This document shows, one piece after another, positions 38,049-47,350 of a stretch of DNA of 64,000 nucleotides. The position numbers were made by a program, and so were the translations under genes. Location: positions 1 to 64,000 of the forward strand of contig NZ_VATA01000002.1 in assembly GCF_005870025.1 (NCBI RefSeq). The letters run 5' to 3'. The notes beneath the pieces are model-generated. The model did not search any database. It was not told the origin of the DNA and saw only the letters and a program-made list of their open reading frames with translations. This DNA comes from Poseidonocella sp. HB161398 (GTDB taxonomy: Bacteria; Pseudomonadota; Alphaproteobacteria; Rhodobacterales; Rhodobacteraceae). The first letter of the stretch is position 1. Each line of letters begins with the position of its first letter.

Positions 38049-38193
38049 GTCCCGCCCGGTCCTCTATTTCTAGCACATATGCGATGCGACGCCTAAAGGC
38101 TTTTGTGCGGCTGCGGCGCGACGCATCAGGTTGACGTGAATGTGGCATGAATTTGAGACAATTGCCCCTTCTATCCTAAGGATTGGTTAATCA

Positions 38194-39060
38194 ATGACGC
38201 TCTCGGGGATGACCGGCTTTGCCCTTCAGGAGGTTGCGCAGGAGGGCGCGATCTGGTGCTGGAGCCTGTCCTCGGTGCAGGCCCGCGGGCTGGAGCTGGA
38301 GATGCGGCTGCCCCCGGGCTGCGAGGCGCTGCTTCCGGCGGTGCGCGCGCAGGCGCAAGCTGCACTGCAGCGAGGACGGGTGGAGATCGTGCTGGCCGCG
38401 CCGGTGCAGGCGCCGCTGGCACTGCCGCCGGAACACGCGGTGGCGCGGATGCTCTCGGGGCTGGCCGAGCTGGAGAACGCGGCGCGGCGCAAGGGGATCA
38501 CGCTCGCCCCGGCGGATCCGGCGCATCTGATGCTGCGCGCTGCGCCGCTGGCGGGCGCGCCGCAGCGCGAGGCGCTGCTCGGCGGGCTCGAGGCGGCGCT
38601 GGCCGCGCTGGCGCGGACCCGCCGCGCGGAGGGGCGCGGGCTGGCGCGCAAGATCGCCATCCAGCTCGACCATGTCCGGCATCTGGTCCGCGAGGCCCGC
38701 GCGCTGGAGCGCGACCGCGGCGCGCAGGCGGCCGAGCAGTTCGCGGCGGCGATCCGGAGGGTGACGCGCCAGGCCTCGGGGCTGGAACCGGGGGCGATGG
38801 AGCACGAGATCGCGGCGCTGGCAGCGCGCGGCGAGATCGGCGGCGAGCTGACCCGGATCGAGGCGCATGCCGCCGAGGTGGAGGGTCTCCTGGAGGTACG
38901 GGAACCGCCGGGACGGCGCCTTGCGCTGCTGGCGGAAGAGCTCGACCGCGAGGCCGGGCGGCTGCGCGGCAAGGCGCAAATGCTGGAACTGGCCCGGCTC
39001 GGGCTTGACCTCCAAGCGGCCATAGACCAATTGCGCGAGCATATCGACAACGTGGAGTAG
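38194..39060 (+). CDS. yicC: YicC-family endoribonuclease
   Basis: 288 residues. YicC N-terminal domain (LSGMTGFALQE, SSVQARGLELEMRLP) and C-terminal DUF1732 region with metal-binding acidic residues (LLEVREPPGRRLALLAEELDREA, then the terminal LREHIDNVE of the family). The family acts as an RNase, affecting small RNAs in E. coli. The start follows AAGGA. Directly upstream of gmk, a common pairing. The very Ala/Arg-rich middle is typical of GC-rich orthologues. Confidence 0.9.
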   Translation: MTLSGMTGFALQEVAQEGAIWCWSLSSVQARGLELEMRLPPGCEALLPAVRAQAQAALQRGRVEIVLAAPVQAPLALPPEHAVARMLSGLAELENAARRKGITLAPADPAHLMLRAAPLAGAPQREALLGGLEAALAALARTRRAEGRGLARKIAIQLDHVRHLVREARALERDRGAQAAEQFAAAIRRVTRQASGLEPGAMEHEIAALAARGEIGGELTRIEAHAAEVEGLLEVREPPGRRLALLAEELDREAGRLRGKAQMLELARLGLDLQAAIDQLREHIDNVE

Positions 39061-39069
39061 ACCGGACCG

Positions 39070-39717
39070 ATGCCAACCCCCAACCGCCGCGGCCTTCTGA
39101 TCATCCTCTCCTCGCCCTCGGGCGCGGGGAAATCGACGCTGGCGCGCCGCCTGCGGGCCTGGGACGCCAATATCGGCTTCTCGGTATCGGCCACCACCCG
39201 CGCGCCGCGCCCGGGCGAGGAAGACGGGATCGACTACCATTTCCGCTCGCGCGAGGAATTCCAGGAGATGGTCGCGCAGAACGAGATGCTGGAGCATGCC
39301 GAGGTCTTCGGCAATCTCTACGGCTCCCCGGCGGGCCCGGTCTTCGACGCGATGAACGAAGGGCGCGACGTGCTCTTCGACATCGACTGGCAGGGCGGGC
39401 AGCAGGTGCGCAACTCGGCCCGCGCCGAGGATGTCGTCTCGATCTTCGTGCTGCCGCCCTCGATCGCCGAGCTGCACCGCCGGCTGGAGGCGCGCGCCCA
39501 GGACAGCGCCGAGACCATCGCCAAGCGCATGGCGCGCTCCCGCGACGAAATCAGCCATTGGGCCGAGTACGATTACGTGCTCATCAATAACGACATCGAC
39601 AAGGCGGAGATGGAACTGCGCGCCATCGTCACCGCCGAGAGGCTGCGCCGCTCGCGCCAGCCCGACCTGATCCACCGGGTGCGCGCGCTGAACGAGGAAT
39701 TCGAGGCCAGCCTATGA
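39070..39717 (+). CDS. gmk: Guanylate kinase
   Basis: 215 residues. Phosphorylates GMP to GDP (EC 2.7.4.8). P-loop [15 protein letters not shown] near the N-terminus, GMP-binding [17 protein letters not shown] and the [10 protein letters not shown] segment. Overlaps the next gene by 4 bp. Confidence 0.96.
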   Translation: MPTPNRRGLLIILSSPSGAGKSTLARRLRAWDANIGFSVSATTRAPRPGEEDGIDYHFRSREEFQEMVAQNEMLEHAEVFGNLYGSPAGPVFDAMNEGRDVLFDIDWQGGQQVRNSARAEDVVSIFVLPPSIAELHRRLEARAQDSAETIAKRMARSRDEISHWAEYDYVLINNDIDKAEMELRAIVTAERLRRSRQPDLIHRVRALNEEFEASL

Positions 39718-40241
39718 CGCTCTACGCCCTTGGCGACGATGCACCGCGCTTTCCGGAGAACGGCGATTTCTGGGTGGCGCCCGATGCCAACCTGATCGGC
39801 AAGGTGGTCCTGGAAGAGGGCGCCTCGGTCTGGTTCGGCGCGACGCTCCGGGGCGACAACGAGACGATCACCCTCGGCGCGGGCTCGAACATCCAGGAAA
39901 ACTGCGTTCTGCATACCGACATGGGCTTCCCGCTGGAGATCGGCGCGAATTGCACCATCGGCCACAAGGCGATGCTGCATGGCTGCATCATCGGCGAGCA
40001 GTCGCTGATCGGCATGGGGGCGACGGTGCTGAACGGCGCGCGGATCGGCCGGAACTGCCTGATCGGCGCCGGTGCGCTGATCACCGAGGGCAAGGTGATC
40101 CCCGACGGCTCGCTGGTGATGGGCGCGCCCGGCAAGGTCGTGCGCGAGCTGAGCCCGGCGCAGATCGAGGGGCTGCGGAAATCGGCCGAAGGCTATGCCG
40201 CCAGGATGCGCGTCTACCGCGACGGGCTGCGTCCGCTCTGA
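39714..40241 (+). CDS. Gamma-carbonic-anhydrase-like hexapeptide-repeat protein
   Basis: 175 residues forming a left-handed beta helix. The three metal-binding His residues of the gamma class are present at H67 (VLHTD), H84 (GHKA) and H89 (LHG). The N-terminal signature [13 protein letters not shown] contains the usual Arg-Asp pair. Cytoplasmic. It could be an active carbonic anhydrase or a non-catalytic homologue of the YrdA type. Coupled to gmk by a 4-bp overlap. Confidence 0.88.
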   Translation: MTLYALGDDAPRFPENGDFWVAPDANLIGKVVLEEGASVWFGATLRGDNETITLGAGSNIQENCVLHTDMGFPLEIGANCTIGHKAMLHGCIIGEQSLIGMGATVLNGARIGRNCLIGAGALITEGKVIPDGSLVMGAPGKVVRELSPAQIEGLRKSAEGYAARMRVYRDGLRPL

Positions 40242-40630
40242 GCGGGGCCGGGCAGGGGCCAGAGCTCCAGGTCGAGCCGCGGGAAGGCCGCGGCCAGTTC
40301 GCGGCGCACCAGATCGGGACAGGGCAGGCCGGAGGAGAGCAGGCAGAGCCGCGTCTCCAGCCCGGAGGCGTCCATCATCTGCGCCAGGTCGATGCAGTCA
40401 TGGTCGCGCGACAGGAGCTCTGCCACCACCAGCGGCGGCGCGAGGCGCGCCAGCAGCTCGGCATCGAGATCGGCGAAGGGCAGGGCGCGCAGGCCCGCCA
40501 GATCGGGACGCAGCGCCGCCAGATCGCTGGCCAGGCGGCGGTCGCCGATCAGCAGCCCCGCCGCTGCGGCCGGGCGCTGCCGCGCCGCCCGGGTTTCGGA
40601 TATGCTGACGATCTTTGCGCTGTGATCCAT
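40214..40630 (-). CDS. Hypothetical protein
   Basis: 138 residues, Leu/Ala-rich alpha/beta pattern ([37 protein letters not shown]). Not recognised as a known family; the content suggests a small receiver-like or Rossmann-like fold without its catalytic residues. It converges on the carbonic-anhydrase-like gene and overlaps its end by 28 bp. Codon use is like neighbouring real genes, and no gene lies opposite its upstream four-fifths. Confidence 0.6.
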   Translation of the reverse strand: MDHSAKIVSISETRAARQRPAAAAGLLIGDRRLASDLAALRPDLAGLRALPFADLDAELLARLAPPLVVAELLSRDHDCIDLAQMMDASGLETRLCLLSSGLPCPDLVRRELAAAFPRLDLELWPLPGPAQSGRSPSR

Positions 40631-40740
40631 GGCGGCGCTCCGGGCCCTGGCTGTGCCGGGCGGACCCGGCTGGCGTCCCCGCGCTCCTCCGGGGCGGCCG
40701 GAGGCTGGCGCGCGCGGCCGCGCAGGGCCGCCTTTCGAAC

Positions 40741-40765
40741 ATATTCAACTCTCCTATATATTCAA
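40741..40765. repeat. Direct repeat ATATTCAA x2 in AT-rich patch upstream of phoR
   Basis: ATATTCAA occurs at 40741-40748 and 40758-40765, 17 bp apart, within the only AT-rich stretch of the gap between the hypothetical gene and phoR. The spacing is about 1.6 helical turns. It may be part of a promoter for either divergent gene. Confidence 0.4.
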
Positions 40766-40881
40766 TGATGATCCGGCGTTTTCCCGCCGCTGTTGCCCGC
40801 GCGCCCCGGGCGGCGCTACGCCCACTGGCTCCGGCGGCCCGGCTCGGCTAAGCGACGGCGCGACTCAAGAGGGAAGGTGCC

Positions 40882-41910
40882 ATGACCGCAGAGCCCCATG
40901 CCATCCTGTCGGCCGTGCCGATGCCGATCGTCGTCACCGATGCGCATGAACGCGTCCTGGCCGTGAACCCGCCCGCGACCGGCCTGCTGGGCAAGAACCA
41001 GGTCGGGCGCCACGTGGTCACCGTGATCCGCCAGCCGCCGGTGCTGCACGCGATCAGCCAGTGCATCGCCCATGGCGTGCCGACCGAGGCGCGCTACGTG
41101 CAGAAGGACCATGTCCACGAGACGCTCTACCGGGTGATCTGCTCGCCGGTCGAGACAGGCGGCGTGCTGGTCAGCTTCCAGGATGTCACCTCGCAGGAGA
41201 CGGCCGGGCAGATGCGCCGCGACTTCGTCGCCAATGTCAGCCACGAGCTGCGCACGCCGCTGACCGCGATCCAGGGCTTCATCGAGACGCTGCAGGGCCC
41301 GGCGCGCGGCGACCAGGCGGCGGCCGACCGCTTCCTGGCGACGATGGCGCGCGAATCCGAGCGGATGATCCGCCTGGTCAGCGATCTGCTGTCGCTCAGC
41401 CAGGTCGAGGGCGAGGAGCGGATCCGCCCGACCGAGCGGGTGGAGCTGCGTGCGGTGCTCACATCCGTGCTGCGCTCGCTCGCGCCGGTGGCCGAGGCCG
41501 CGGGGGTCGAGATGAAGATCGAGGCCGGCAGCGAGGAGCTGTGGCTACGCGGCGATCCCGACCAGCTGGTGCAGGTCTTCACCAACCTCGCCGAGAACGG
41601 AATCAAGTACGGCGGCGACGGCGGGCGCGTGGTGCTGTCCATCGCCGAAGTGGCGCGCGACCCGATCCTCGGCAGCCCCGCGGCGCGGATCGACGTGCGC
41701 GATTTCGGCCAGGGCTTCGACGAGATGCACACGCACAGGCTGACCGAGCGCTTCTACCGCGTCGACAGCCACCGCTCGCGCGCGATCGGCGGCACCGGGC
41801 TGGGCCTCGCGATCGTCAAGCACATCGTCAACCGCCACAAGGGACGGCTGCGCATCGAAAGCGAGATCGGCAAGGGCAGCTGCTTCTCTGTTCTCCTGCC
41901 GATGGGCTGA
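40882..41910 (+). CDS. phoR: Phosphate-regulon sensor histidine kinase PhoR (no membrane segment)
   Basis: 342 residues. A PAS-like domain fills the first 105 residues, followed by a HisKA domain with phosphorylated His121 in VSHELRTPL and a HATPase domain (NLAENGIKYGGDG, DFGQGFD, RAIGGTGLGLAIVKHI). Unlike E. coli PhoR there is no N-terminal membrane anchor, and an in-frame TAA at 40849-40851 rules out a longer start. It phosphorylates PhoB at 47351, probably under PstB/PhoU control. It precedes the Pho box of pstS. Confidence 0.93.
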   Translation: MTAEPHAILSAVPMPIVVTDAHERVLAVNPPATGLLGKNQVGRHVVTVIRQPPVLHAISQCIAHGVPTEARYVQKDHVHETLYRVICSPVETGGVLVSFQDVTSQETAGQMRRDFVANVSHELRTPLTAIQGFIETLQGPARGDQAAADRFLATMARESERMIRLVSDLLSLSQVEGEERIRPTERVELRAVLTSVLRSLAPVAEAAGVEMKIEAGSEELWLRGDPDQLVQVFTNLAENGIKYGGDGGRVVLSIAEVARDPILGSPAARIDVRDFGQGFDEMHTHRLTERFYRVDSHRSRAIGGTGLGLAIVKHIVNRHKGRLRIESEIGKGSCFSVLLPMG

Positions 41911-41976
41911 CGCCGGCAGCTGGCGATGTTAAGGAGTTTTGCCGGAATATGACAATTTCCGCCACGGAAGGGCGGA

Positions 41977-42009
41977 CTGTCATAAAACCGTTACTAAACT
42001 GTCACAAAA
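41977..42009 (+). promoter_or_regulatory. Pho box (three PhoB half-sites) upstream of pstS
   Basis: Three 11-bp units are visible in tandem: CTGTCAT-AAAA (41977), CCGTTAC-TAAA (41988) and CTGTCAC-AAAA (41999). These match the PhoB half-site CTGTCAT followed by an A/T-rich tetramer. They lie 77-109 bp upstream of the pstS start, so PhoB should activate pstS under phosphate limitation. A two-unit box is the minimum; the third unit suggests tight PhoB binding. Confidence 0.93.
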
Positions 42010-42085
42010 GGGATATCGCAGGCCAGTAAGCGCGGTCTCACGTTTCCTGCGGGAGCGTGCAAAACTTTCTAGCTGGAGCATCCAC

Positions 42086-43126
42086 ATGAAAACCGTGAAG
42101 CTGAGCGCCTCCGTCCTGGCGATCGCTGCCGTGTCCGCCACCGCCGCTGCCGCACGCGACACCGTGCAGATTGCCGGATCGTCGACCGTTCTGCCCTATG
42201 CCTCCATCGTCGCCGAAGCCTTCGGCGAGAACATGGGCTTCCCGACCCCGGTCGTGCAGTCCGGCGGCTCTTCCGCAGGCCTCAAGCAGTTCTGCGAAGG
42301 CGTGGGCGAGAACACCATCGACATCGCCAATGCTTCCCGCGCCATCCGCGAAAAAGAGATCAAGACCTGCGCCGACAACGGCGTGACCGAGATCATGGAA
42401 GTCCGCATCGGCTATGACGGCATCGTCTTCGCCAACGAGATCGCCGATCCGGAATTCGCCTTCACCCCGGCCGACTGGTACAAGGCCCTGGCCGCCGAGC
42501 TGCCGGTCGACGGCGCCATGGTCGCCAACCCGAACGCCTCCTGGTCGGAAGTGAACCCCGATTTCGCCGATATCGCCATCAAGGCGTTCATCCCGGGCAC
42601 CAAGCACGGCACCCGCGAAGTCTTCGAAGAGAAGGTGATCCTCGCAGGCTGCGAAGAGTCCGGCGCAATGGAAGCCATCCTGGGCATCAATGGCGGTGAC
42701 GAAGACGCGGCCGAAGAGGCCTGCATGAACATCCGCACCGACGGCGCCTCGATCGACATCGACGGCGACTACACCGAGACCCTGACCTCGATCCAGGGCG
42801 AGGAAGGCGCGTTCGGCGTGTTCGGCCTGGCCTTCTACGAGAACAACACCAACATCATCAAGGTCGCCACCATGTCCGGCGTCGCGCCCTCGACCGAGAC
42901 CATCGCGTCGGGCGAGTACCCGGTGTCGCGTCCGCTGTTCTTCTACGTCAAGAAGCAGCATATCGGCGAGATCCCGGGCCTGAAGGAATACGCCGAGTTC
43001 TTCGTCTCCGACATGGTCGCAGGCCCCGACGGCCCGCTGGCCGCCTATGGCCTGGTCTCCGACCCCGAGCTGGCCGCAACCCAGCAGCAGGTCGCAGACG
43101 AAGTCACCATGGGCTCCGGCTCCTGA
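42086..43126 (+). CDS. pstS: Phosphate-binding periplasmic protein PstS
   Basis: 346 residues from ATG 42086 (site CTGGAG upstream). Signal peptide MKTVKLSASVLAIAAVSATAAAA. Phosphate-binding motifs: IAGSSTVLPYA, QSGGSSAGLKQFC, NASRAI and the PGTKHGTREVF segment. It captures inorganic phosphate for PstCAB. Residues before ATG 42086 include the Pho box and are not coding. Confidence 0.95.
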   Translation: MKTVKLSASVLAIAAVSATAAAARDTVQIAGSSTVLPYASIVAEAFGENMGFPTPVVQSGGSSAGLKQFCEGVGENTIDIANASRAIREKEIKTCADNGVTEIMEVRIGYDGIVFANEIADPEFAFTPADWYKALAAELPVDGAMVANPNASWSEVNPDFADIAIKAFIPGTKHGTREVFEEKVILAGCEESGAMEAILGINGGDEDAAEEACMNIRTDGASIDIDGDYTETLTSIQGEEGAFGVFGLAFYENNTNIIKVATMSGVAPSTETIASGEYPVSRPLFFYVKKQHIGEIPGLKEYAEFFVSDMVAGPDGPLAAYGLVSDPELAATQQQVADEVTMGSGS

Positions 43127-43141
43127 GCCGAATGAATTGAC

Positions 43142-43173
43142 GGGGCGGCTGCGGGACCATGCGCGGCCGCCCC
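43142..43173 (+). terminator. Attenuator-type hairpin between pstS and pstC
   Basis: GGGGCGGC (43142-43149) pairs with GCCGCCCC (43166-43173); four more inner pairs (TGCG with CGCG) give a 12-bp stem with an 8-base loop. It lies 15 bp after the pstS stop and should make pstS mRNA more abundant than the permease genes. Confidence 0.75.
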
Positions 43174-43206
43174 ATTTGAGTCCATGGCAGTCCAGACGGT
43201 AGAGAA

Positions 43207-44406
43207 ATGGCTCTTTCTTATTTCGTGATTCTGCTGCTGGCCCTTTCGGCCGCAGGCTATGTGATGGGGCGCCGCAAGGCGCTCGCCGCTGCGGGGGGAG
43301 ACTCGCGGGGTCTCCATTCGCTGCTGTCCTTCTACGGCTGGAACGTCGCGCTTGCCGCGTTCCTGACCGGCATCGTCATTCTCGCGCTCTGGGCGCTCTT
43401 CGGCAGCACGCTGGCCGGGTCCATGAGCTGGCTCGGCGGCGTCGCCGCGCTGGTCGCCGCGGCCGGGGCCTTCGCCGTCGCCTATGGCGCCATCGCCCCC
43501 GACTACCGCGCGCGCAACTCGGTCGAGGCCAAGGTCAAGGGCATCCTGATCTTCTGCTCCTCGGTCGCCATCCTGACCACGCTGGGCATCGTGCTGTCGA
43601 TGCTGTTCGAGACCGGGCATTTCTTCTCCCAGTACAGCTGGTCGCATTTCTTCTTCGGCACCGAATGGACGCCGCGCTTCTCGGGCAATTCCGAGCTGGG
43701 CATGCTGCCGCTGCTGTGGGGCACTCTCTATGTGTCGCTGATCGCGCTCTGCGTCTCCGTGCCGATCGGGCTCTTCGCCGCGATCTACCTGTCGGAATAC
43801 GCCACGCCGGGCATCCGCGCGGTCGCCAAGCCCGCGATCGAGGTGCTGGCGGGCATCCCGACCATCGTCTACGGCCTCTTCGCGCTGATCACGGTGGGGC
43901 CGCTCTTGCGCGACTACTTCGCCGGGCCGCTCGGCATCGGCGACAGCTCTCGCTCGGTGATGACCGCGGGCCTGGTGATGGGCATCATGCTGATCCCCTT
44001 CGTCTCCTCGCTGTCCGACGACATCATCAACGCCGTGCCGCAGAGCCTGCGCGACGGCTCCTACGGGCTGGGCGCCACGCGCTCCGAGACGATCAAGCAG
44101 GTCGTGGTTCCCGCGGCACTTCCCGGCATCGTCGGCGCCGTGCTGCTGGCCGCCTCGCGCGCCATCGGCGAGACCATGATCGTGGTGCTCGGGGCAGGGG
44201 CCGCGGCCCAGCTCAGCCTCAACCCGTTCGATGCGATGACCACGATCACCGTCAAGATCGTCTCGCAGCTCACCGGCGACACCGATTTCGCCTCGCCCGA
44301 AACGCTCGTGGCCTTCGCGCTCGGCATCACGCTCTTCGTGCTGACGCTGTGCCTCAACATCCTCGCGCTCTACATCGTGCGCAAGTACCGGGAGCAATAC
44401 GAGTAA
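43207..44406 (+). CDS. pstC: Phosphate ABC transporter permease PstC
   Basis: 399 residues. Longer than E. coli PstC, with extra N-terminal membrane segments (about 1-110) before the family core (LPLLWGTLYVSLIALCVSVPIGLFAAIYLSEYA, IPTIVYGLFAL, ALPGIVGAVLLAASRAIGETM). Forms the phosphate channel with PstA; its stop TAA overlaps the pstA ATG by one base. Confidence 0.94.
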   Translation: MALSYFVILLLALSAAGYVMGRRKALAAAGGDSRGLHSLLSFYGWNVALAAFLTGIVILALWALFGSTLAGSMSWLGGVAALVAAAGAFAVAYGAIAPDYRARNSVEAKVKGILIFCSSVAILTTLGIVLSMLFETGHFFSQYSWSHFFFGTEWTPRFSGNSELGMLPLLWGTLYVSLIALCVSVPIGLFAAIYLSEYATPGIRAVAKPAIEVLAGIPTIVYGLFALITVGPLLRDYFAGPLGIGDSSRSVMTAGLVMGIMLIPFVSSLSDDIINAVPQSLRDGSYGLGATRSETIKQVVVPAALPGIVGAVLLAASRAIGETMIVVLGAGAAAQLSLNPFDAMTTITVKIVSQLTGDTDFASPETLVAFALGITLFVLTLCLNILALYIVRKYREQYE

Positions 44407-45749
44407 TGGCCGACATCTCCGCATCCCCCGAAGGCCTGCCGGGCGCGAAGAGCTCGCTCTATGCCCAGAGCGACCGCACCCGCCGCCGCAACGCCGCCGA
44501 GACGCGCTTCAAGTACTACGGCATGGGCGCCGTGGCGATCGGCGTGATCGCCCTGGTGTGCCTCTTGACCTCGATCCTCTCGAACGGCCTCAGCTCCTTC
44601 CAGCAGACCTTCCTGCGCGTCGAGATCTTCCTCGACCCGGCCGTGGTCGATCCCCAGGGCAACCGCGATCCGGAGGAAATGGCCAAGGTCTTCACCTTCG
44701 GCTACCAGCCGCTGATCAAGGGCTCGCTCGAGGCGCAGGCCCAAGAGCTGGCCGCGGGCCCCGCGCCCGAGATCACGCCGCAGCTGCTGGCGGGCATGGT
44801 CTCCTCGGCGGCGCCTGCCGACCTGCGCGACTTCGTGCTGGCCAATCCGGACCGGGTCGGCGAGACGGTGGAGTTCAACTTCCTCGCCAATGCGCGGATC
44901 GACCAGTACCTCAAGGGCCGCGTCACCCGCGAATCCGCAGCGCTCGACAGCCGCGTGGATGTCGCCCAGCTCAATGCCGCCGACGAGCTGGTGGCCATCG
45001 GCCAGATGCAGAAGCGCTTCAACTGGGACTTCATCTTCGGCCCGGACGCCTCCGAGAACCGGCCCGAGGCCGCGGGCATCGGCGTCGCGCTGATCGGCTC
45101 GGCCTACATGATGCTGATCGTGCTGGTCATCGCCGTGCCGATCGGCGTCGGCGCCTCGATCTATCTCGAGGAATTCGCCAAGAAGAACTGGCTGACCGAC
45201 ATCATCGAGGTGAATATCTCGAACCTCGCGGCGGTGCCCTCCATCGTCTTCGGCATCCTCGGCCTCGCGGTCTTCATCAACTTCATGCACCTGCCGATCT
45301 CCTCGCCGCTGGTGGGCGGCCTGGTGCTGACGCTGATGACGCTGCCGACCATCATCATCGCCACCCGCGCGGCGCTGAAATCGATCCCGCCCTCGATCCG
45401 CGACGCGGCGCTCGGCGTCGGCGCCTCGAAGATGCAGGCGGTGTTCCACCACGTGCTGCCGCTGGCGATGCCCGGCATCCTGACCGGGACCATCATCGGC
45501 CTGGCCCAGGCGCTCGGCGAGACCGCGCCGCTGCTGCTGATCGGCATGGTCGCCTTCGTGCGCGAATATCCCGACAGCATCCTCGATCCGGCGGTCGGCC
45601 TGCCGGTCCAGGTCTACAACTTCACCAACCGCGCCGATCCGGCCTTTGTCGAACGCGCCTCGGGGGCCATTATCGTGCTGCTCGTGTTCCTGGTGATCAT
45701 GAACCTCGTAGCCATCATTCTCCGCCGCCGTTTCGAGCGCCGCTGGTAA
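44406..45749 (+). CDS. pstA: Phosphate ABC transporter permease PstA, DUF3333-type
   Basis: 447 residues from the ATG overlapping the pstC stop. After an N-terminal membrane segment there is a roughly 160-residue extracytoplasmic region (about 60-220), the DUF3333-type insert seen in alphaproteobacterial PstA, then the permease core (IGVALIGSAYMMLIVLVIAVPIGVGASIYLEEFA, AVPSIVFGILGLAVF, LGETAPLLLIG). A much longer open frame starting upstream at 43665 is a shadow over pstC. Confidence 0.94.
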   Translation: MADISASPEGLPGAKSSLYAQSDRTRRRNAAETRFKYYGMGAVAIGVIALVCLLTSILSNGLSSFQQTFLRVEIFLDPAVVDPQGNRDPEEMAKVFTFGYQPLIKGSLEAQAQELAAGPAPEITPQLLAGMVSSAAPADLRDFVLANPDRVGETVEFNFLANARIDQYLKGRVTRESAALDSRVDVAQLNAADELVAIGQMQKRFNWDFIFGPDASENRPEAAGIGVALIGSAYMMLIVLVIAVPIGVGASIYLEEFAKKNWLTDIIEVNISNLAAVPSIVFGILGLAVFINFMHLPISSPLVGGLVLTLMTLPTIIIATRAALKSIPPSIRDAALGVGASKMQAVFHHVLPLAMPGILTGTIIGLAQALGETAPLLLIGMVAFVREYPDSILDPAVGLPVQVYNFTNRADPAFVERASGAIIVLLVFLVIMNLVAIILRRRFERRW

Positions 45750-45767
45750 CTAACAGGAGTGACCCAA

Positions 45768-46565
45768 ATGGACGATATGCGCATCGTCGAGCGCCAGCTG
45801 GACCAGCAGGAACTCAAGATCAAAGCCGATAACGTGCAAGTCTATTACGGCACGTCCCACGCCATCAAGGACGTCTCGGTCGAGATCGAGGACAAGACCG
45901 TGACCGCCTTCATCGGCCCGTCGGGCTGCGGGAAATCGACCTTCCTGCGCTGCCTCAACCGGATGAACGACACGATCGACATCTGCCGCGTCGAGGGGCA
46001 GATCCTGCTCGACGGCGAGAACATCTACGACAAGAAGGTCGACCCGGTTCAGCTGCGCGCCAAGGTCGGCATGGTCTTCCAGAAGCCGAACCCGTTCCCC
46101 AAGTCGATCTACGACAACGTCGCCTACGGGCCGCGCATCCACGGCCTGGCCAAGAACAAGGCCGAGCTCGACGAAATCGTCGAGAAATCGCTGCGCCGCG
46201 GGGCGATCTGGGACGAGGTCAAGGACCGTCTGGACGCGCCGGGCACCGGGCTGTCGGGCGGCCAGCAGCAGCGGCTGTGCATCGCGCGCGCCGTCGCCAC
46301 CGAGCCGGAGGTCCTCCTGATGGACGAGCCCTGCTCGGCGCTCGATCCGATCGCGACCGCCCAGGTCGAGGAGCTGATCGACGAGCTGCGCTCCAACTAC
46401 TCGGTGGTGATCGTCACCCACTCGATGCAGCAGGCCGCGCGCGTCAGCCAGAAAACCGCGTTCTTCCATCTCGGAAACCTTGTCGAATTCGGCGAGACCG
46501 GCCAGATCTTCACCAACCCGGTGGACAGCCGCACCGAAAGCTACATCACCGGCCGGATCGGCTGA
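45768..46565 (+). CDS. pstB: Phosphate ABC transporter ATPase PstB
   Basis: 265 residues from ATG 45768, placed 8 bp after AGGAG. Walker [30 protein letters not shown], signature [14 protein letters not shown] and Walker [15 protein letters not shown] are all highly typical of PstB. Powers phosphate uptake and passes phosphate status with PhoU to PhoR. Confidence 0.97.
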   Translation: MDDMRIVERQLDQQELKIKADNVQVYYGTSHAIKDVSVEIEDKTVTAFIGPSGCGKSTFLRCLNRMNDTIDICRVEGQILLDGENIYDKKVDPVQLRAKVGMVFQKPNPFPKSIYDNVAYGPRIHGLAKNKAELDEIVEKSLRRGAIWDEVKDRLDAPGTGLSGGQQQRLCIARAVATEPEVLLMDEPCSALDPIATAQVEELIDELRSNYSVVIVTHSMQQAARVSQKTAFFHLGNLVEFGETGQIFTNPVDSRTESYITGRIG

Positions 46566-46632
46566 GGCCGGACCGTCTACGATTCAACGGGGCAGGGCCA
46601 TCCCCTGTCCCATTCCAGGATGAGGCACCAGA

Positions 46633-47346
46633 ATGCCGGAAACGCATATCCAAACCGCTTTTGACCGTGATCTCGAGGCCATCCAGGCGCTGATCATGAA
46701 GATGGGCGGCATGGTCGAGGCGGCGATCACCGACGCGGCCAAGGCGCTTGAAACCCGCGACGAGGCGCTGGCCGACATGGTCCGCGGCAATGACAAGGCG
46801 ATCGACGAGCTCGAGACCCGCGTCAACGAAGAGGCCATCCGCGTCATCGCCACCCGCGCGCCCACCGCCATCGACCTGCGCACCGTGGTCTCGGTGATGA
46901 AGGTCTCGGGCAACCTGGAGCGCATCGGCGACTATTCGAAGAACATCGCCAAGCGCGCCACCGTGCTGACCCAGATGAGCCAGATCCACGACACCGCGCC
47001 CGCGATCCGCCGCATGGCACAGGCAGTGGAGCTGATGCTGATCGACGCGCTCGACGCCTATATCAAGCGCGACGCCAAGCTGGCCGAGGATGTCCGCCTG
47101 CGCGACGCCGAGGTCGACCAGATGTACAACGCGCTCTTCCGCCAGTTCCTGACCTACATGATGGAAGACCCGCGCAACATCACCGGCTGCATGCACCTGC
47201 ATTTCATCGCCAAGAACATCGAGCGGATGGGCGACCACGTCACCGGCATCGCCGAGCAGGTCATCTATCTCGTCACCGGCACGCTGCCGGAGGACAACCG
47301 TCCCAAGAACGACCGCACCTCGTTCCAGAAAGCGCTCGAGGAGTAG
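46633..47346 (+). CDS. phoU: Phosphate-signalling regulator PhoU
   Basis: 237 residues, all-helical with two PhoU repeats containing acidic metal sites (SGNLERIGDYSKNIAKR near 100 and KNIERMGDHVTGIAEQV near 205). It represses PhoR signalling when phosphate is plentiful. Lies between pstB and phoB, four bases before phoB. Confidence 0.95.
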   Translation: MPETHIQTAFDRDLEAIQALIMKMGGMVEAAITDAAKALETRDEALADMVRGNDKAIDELETRVNEEAIRVIATRAPTAIDLRTVVSVMKVSGNLERIGDYSKNIAKRATVLTQMSQIHDTAPAIRRMAQAVELMLIDALDAYIKRDAKLAEDVRLRDAEVDQMYNALFRQFLTYMMEDPRNITGCMHLHFIAKNIERMGDHVTGIAEQVIYLVTGTLPEDNRPKNDRTSFQKALEE

Positions 47347-47350
47347 CCGC

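Noticed and set aside
43665-44405. Long upstream extension of PstA over pstC
   Set aside because: Arg/His/Ala-rich shadow of pstC; a correct PstA start overlaps the pstC stop at 44406.
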